The position numbers and the translations under genes are program-made. Positions 60,880 through 64,000 of a stretch of 64,000 nt of DNA are shown in pieces. Each line of letters begins with the position of its first letter. Positions within the stretch are counted from its first letter, which is position 1. The notes below the pieces were generated by a model. The model ran no database searches and had not been told where the DNA came from. It saw only the letters and a list, made by a program, of their open reading frames with translations. Origin of the DNA: Prochlorococcus marinus str. MIT 1013 (GTDB taxonomy: Bacteria > Cyanobacteriota > Cyanobacteriia > PCC-6307 > Cyanobiaceae); assembly GCF_027359395.1 (NCBI RefSeq), contig NZ_CP114778.1, forward strand, positions 1,240,001-1,304,000. Direction: 5' to 3'.

Positions 60880-61875
60880 TTAAGACAATAAATTATCAAT
60901 ATCTTCAAGGTAAGGTTGTGGGTCTATCGCCCCGATTCCAGTGCAAACATGAGAACCACATGCAATTCCAAATTGAATAATATCTTCAGCAATTTGTTGA
61001 CTTATTTGATCTAAATCAACAGACAAAAGTTTATAAATCAATCCTGCTGTAAATGCATCACCAGCTCCAGTCGTATCAACTACAGACGAAGGAGTTATTG
61101 CAAATGATTTGCCAGTATGATAATTAAGTCGCCATGAAATGGGATTTGATCCATCAGTAACAACAACAGATGGTCTATGAACAAAAGATGAAGAAATTTG
61201 AGTTGGATCAGATGAGTTGAAAAACCATTGGGCCTCTTCTTTTGCGAGTTTGATTAATGAAACGTTTTTTAAAATTGAAAGTATTTGATTTTTCTCTTTC
61301 GTGGATGGCTCTAAGACCGTTGAAACTTGATTTCGCCAAAAAGTCGGACGCCAATTCAGATCCAATGCGATTCTTATTCCTGCATGCAAAGCATTTTCTA
61401 TAGTCCACAACAAAGCTTTAGATGATATTTCTGAAGCCAAAGGAATTGTTCCCGCAATTAACCATTGCGCCTTTTTTGCAACTAATGGCCAATCTCGAAT
61501 AATCTTCTCTCTCGATATCGCTTGATCAGCAAATCCCAAGCCTTTATCACCATCAAATCCTTCAAAAGATCTTTCTCCATCAGAGTCTCTACGAACCAAT
61601 ACAACTCTTGTAGGACGATGGGTATCATGCTGTAAGCCCGAGGTGTTAATTCCTCTTTGAATCAATAAATTTTTTAAATTTTTCCCAAAAGCATCATTTC
61701 CTAAACAGCCAATAAAAGAAACATTCACCCCTAGTCGACTTAATGCACAAGCAACATTAGCTGGAGCTCCTCCAAAACAATCTGTTACTGGCAAATCAAA
61801 AGATGGATCACCGCCAAGAGGACCAAGTCGATCTATCAAGGCTTCTCCAATAGCAATTACACTTCCAGTATTCAT
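60880..61875 (-). CDS. PfkB-family carbohydrate kinase, fructokinase-like
   Basis: A 331-residue ribokinase-fold sugar kinase: IAIGEALIDRLGPLGG, the substrate-binding GGAPANVACALSRLGVNVSF, and the anion-hole/catalytic DTTGAGDAFTAGLIYKL with Asp base. Cyanobacterial relatives are annotated fructokinase; the sugar is not readable from sequence. It starts at ATG 61875, 36 bp after the mutY stop, so it may share a transcript with mutY, and abuts the convergent tsaE. Confidence 0.88.
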   Translation of the reverse strand: MNTGSVIAIGEALIDRLGPLGGDPSFDLPVTDCFGGAPANVACALSRLGVNVSFIGCLGNDAFGKNLKNLLIQRGINTSGLQHDTHRPTRVVLVRRDSDGERSFEGFDGDKGLGFADQAISREKIIRDWPLVAKKAQWLIAGTIPLASEISSKALLWTIENALHAGIRIALDLNWRPTFWRNQVSTVLEPSTKEKNQILSILKNVSLIKLAKEEAQWFFNSSDPTQISSSFVHRPSVVVTDGSNPISWRLNYHTGKSFAITPSSVVDTTGAGDAFTAGLIYKLLSVDLDQISQQIAEDIIQFGIACGSHVCTGIGAIDPQPYLEDIDNLLS

Positions 61876-61911
61876 GCCTAATCAATTCTCAATGAAGTTA
61901 TTATTAGCGAT

Positions 61912-63066
61912 TTATAGTTTTTTATTTTCAATGCAAAGATGTTTATACAATTCAGAAATAATTTTTGTATTAGCAGCTGGAAAAGGAAACTCAAAAAGTT
62001 TGTCTGGAGACACCCAAAGTAATTTTTGACTAGCTAAAGGTTTTGGCTCTCCTGATATCCATTCACAAATATGAACAGTAAAATAAAGTTTCTTATGAGT
62101 ATAAGCGTGTTCAAAAGATAAAAGCTTTTGCCCAACTTTGACAACAATCCCTAGTTCTTCTTTTAATTCTCGCTCGATAGTATTTTCAATAGATTCACTG
62201 GAGATTTTTTTTCCTCCTGGGAATTCCCACATCCCACCCATACTTGAACTTTCCAATCGCTGGTCTATTAGCAATTCGCCATTTTTATTAAAAACAAGTC
62301 CAATACCAATTTCTTGAATAGGTTTTATTCTGGTCATTTCTTTTTTAGGAAAATTATTAGGATCGTAGTCTGCATAAGCAACACAAAATTTTTGTAGTGG
62401 GCAAGAAGAACAACTTGGTTTTTGGGGAGTACAAATATTTGCCCCCAAGTCCATCAAAGCCTGATTAAAATTCCTCGGACTAATTTTAGAGATCAATAAA
62501 GAGCTAAATTCCCATAATTTTTTCTCATCCTTAATAGATTTTCGCTCAATCGCAAGCAATCTAGACAAAATTCTTTTTACATTTCCATCCAGAATTGGTG
62601 CAGGCAGGTCAAAGGCAGAAGAGACGATACTACCTGCAGTGCTTCTACCTATACCAGGAAGAAACATCCACTGATCTATTCTATTTGGCCAAGAATATGG
62701 ATCTTGGTCAGTATTTTCCCCAAGAAATTCAATTAATTTTTTAGAGGATTGATGTATTCGATTAGCACGTGAATAATAGCCAAGACCTTGCCATAGCATA
62801 AGGACACTCTCTAAATCAGCCTCTGTTAGAGAAGGCAAAGAGGGAAAAACCTCCATCCATTTTTCCCAGTAAGGAATAACGACCTTCAATTGAGTCTGCT
62901 GAAGCATTACCTCTGCAATCCAAATGCCATAAGGAGATAGACTTTCACCTGATTGAGGAATAGAACCATCTTTCTTCAATTTCCAGGGTATCCAATGTCT
63001 ACCATTTTCTCTAAACCATTCCAGAAGTGAATTTTGGATACTTTGTGGAGAAACAATCATGTCCAT
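61912..63066 (-). CDS. mutY: A/G-specific adenine glycosylase with intact NUDIX domain
   Basis: MutY removes adenine mispaired with 8-oxoguanine. From ATG 63066 the 384-residue protein has catalytic Glu in IAEVMLQQTQ (about 52), HhH FLPGIGRSTAGS, catalytic Asp in ILDGNVKRILSR (about 160), and the [4Fe-4S] site C-x6-C-x2-C-x5-C (CTPQKPSCSSCPLQKFC). The C-terminal domain holds a full NUDIX box G-x5-E-x7-REUxEExGU (about 285-307). In most MutY proteins this region is NUDIX-like but not catalytic; here all acidic residues are present. A TTG one codon upstream is a possible alternate start. Confidence 0.94.
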   Translation of the reverse strand: MDMIVSPQSIQNSLLEWFRENGRHWIPWKLKKDGSIPQSGESLSPYGIWIAEVMLQQTQLKVVIPYWEKWMEVFPSLPSLTEADLESVLMLWQGLGYYSRANRIHQSSKKLIEFLGENTDQDPYSWPNRIDQWMFLPGIGRSTAGSIVSSAFDLPAPILDGNVKRILSRLLAIERKSIKDEKKLWEFSSLLISKISPRNFNQALMDLGANICTPQKPSCSSCPLQKFCVAYADYDPNNFPKKEMTRIKPIQEIGIGLVFNKNGELLIDQRLESSSMGGMWEFPGGKKISSESIENTIERELKEELGIVVKVGQKLLSFEHAYTHKKLYFTVHICEWISGEPKPLASQKLLWVSPDKLFEFPFPAANTKIISELYKHLCIENKKL

Positions 63067-63246
63067 CAAAATAAATCAAAATTTACAAACATATTTTTTT
63101 AATACTATCATTATTTTAATAATTTTATCGACTCAAAATAATACTTTCTAAATGGCTAATACATGGAATAATATGAATAAAGAAATTATTTACTTTACTA
63201 AAGATATACCTTTAAGTAAAAATAATTTATATTGCTCTCTAAAGTT

Positions 63247-64000
63247 ATGAAGCAAGTCTGGAATTGGAAAAATTATCAAATTGCATGGCAAGTAGAAGAG
63301 AAAGATAATACATCTGAAATTGCAATATTGTTTATTCATGGCTTTGGAGCATGCAAAGATCATTGGAGATTCAATCAAAAAAATATCAGCTCAATTGCAC
63401 CATGCTATGCATTAGATTTAATAGGTTTCGGAGAAAGTAGTCAACCAAATTCACAGATTTCATATGAAAATAAAAACTCTAAAAATTTCAATTATTGTTT
63501 CGATAACTGGAGTCAACAAGTTAATGATTTCTGTCAAGAAATAGTTAAAAAGCCTGTCTTATTAATAGGTAATTCAATTGGGGGAGTGATTGCATTAAAT
63601 ACATCAAAACAATTATCTCAGAAATGCGTAGGAGTAATACTAATTGATTGCGCACAAAGGACAATGGATGATAAGCGCTTAGCGGAACAATCATTATTGA
63701 TGAGATTTCTTAGACCAGTGATTAAAACTTTAGTAAGACAAAGAATTTTAAGTTCAAAACTTTTTAAAAACGCAGCAAATCCAGCTTTTATTGAAAAAAT
63801 CTTAAAAGTTGCTTATCCAAGTGGAAATAATGTTGATGAAGAGTTAATTCATATGCTCTTCAAACCAACACAAGGGAAAGGAGCTCATGAGGCGTTTAGA
63901 GGATTTATTAATCTATTTGATGATTATCTTGCTCCAGATTTACTAAAGAAATTAAATAAACCCGTACATTTAATATGGGGAGAAAAAGATCCTTGGGAAC
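63247..64000 (+). CDS. Alpha/beta-fold hydrolase, truncated by window edge
   Basis: The 5' 251 codons of a gene that runs off the right edge, starting at ATG 63247. AILFIHGFGACKDHWRFN is the oxyanion region, IGNSIGGVIALN the nucleophile elbow (Ser near 105), and VHLIWGEKDPWE the acid; the catalytic His would be outside the window. It is a relative of the 31492 hydrolase and of cyanobacterial esterases annotated the same way. The start overlaps the TGA of a possible 32-codon frame as ATGA. Confidence 0.82.
   Translation, partial: MKQVWNWKNYQIAWQVEEKDNTSEIAILFIHGFGACKDHWRFNQKNISSIAPCYALDLIGFGESSQPNSQISYENKNSKNFNYCFDNWSQQVNDFCQEIVKKPVLLIGNSIGGVIALNTSKQLSQKCVGVILIDCAQRTMDDKRLAEQSLLMRFLRPVIKTLVRQRILSSKLFKNAANPAFIEKILKVAYPSGNNVDEELIHMLFKPTQGKGAHEAFRGFINLFDDYLAPDLLKKLNKPVHLIWGEKDPWE

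Overview
The window is a dense, AT-rich, core-genome stretch of a marine picocyanobacterium, almost certainly Prochlorococcus. The evidence is photosystem I genes (psaC, psaD), the cyanobacterial NDH-1 subunit NdhS, a heme oxygenase/PebA/PebB bilin cluster, a cyanobacterial panC-cmk fusion, an RpaB-type regulator and very short intergenic gaps. A low-light-adapted lineage is likely from general impression, but no clade marker in the window proves it. About 65 protein genes, three tRNAs (Arg-CCG, Cys-GCA, Arg-CCT), the RNase P RNA and one TPP riboswitch can be supported. I see no insertion sequence, prophage, CRISPR array or restriction/defence module.

Layout. 1-8.6 kb: the 3' end of a larE-like gene, speD, recF, tRNA-Arg, then a leftward string psaD-trpE-gshA-ppc-GNAT with overlapping or nearly touching genes. 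8.7-16.6 kb: an atypical soluble histidine kinase, a 390-bp region with possible gene remnants, rodA, mrp, hemF, an amidase-like protein, a CCB-like membrane protein and an RNase D-like exonuclease. 16.6-20.7 kb: an LpxB-related protein, tRNA-Cys, lineage-specific small genes including a 59-residue Cys4 microprotein, an aldo/keto reductase and an unknown conserved gene. 20.8-27.9 kb: purM, panC-cmk, a low-molecular-weight phosphatase, pebB/pebA/ho1 and icd. 27.9-36.6 kb: a DUF1537 acid-sugar kinase paired with an FMN hydroxyacid oxidase, an aldose epimerase-like protein, an alpha/beta hydrolase, a CPA2 antiporter and glgP. 36.6-43.4 kb: two small unknowns, tRNA-Arg, rnpB, rnc, ndhS, rimM, manC, glmS and psaC. 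43.5-52.6 kb: acpP-fabF-tkt, thiC with its riboswitch, a run ruvB-TPR-M20-small membrane protein, and smpB. 52.6-64 kb: an unknown basic protein, lysS, rpaB, mreBCD, ssb, dedA, ahcY, tsaE, a PfkB kinase, mutY and a truncated alpha/beta hydrolase.

How the genes work together. Carbon and energy: ppc, icd, tkt, glgP, psaC, psaD and ndhS serve anaplerosis, the Calvin/pentose cycle, glycogen use and photosynthetic electron flow. Tetrapyrroles: hemF, ho1, pebA and pebB lead from coproporphyrinogen to heme and phycoerythrobilin. Cell shape: rodA, mreBCD, glmS and the amidase-like protein. Genome and RNA care: recF, ruvB, mutY, ssb, rnc, rnpB, rimM, smpB and tsaE.

The hunt did not reveal a convincing new multi-gene system. 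The best leads are smaller: a probable AUC start codon for recF, a UUG start for psaC, a histidine kinase whose ATP-binding motifs look degraded, the hydroxyacid oxidase/DUF1537 kinase pair, a MutY carrying a complete NUDIX box, a CxxC-less Mrp, a Cys4 microprotein and a terminator that contains the thiC stop codon.
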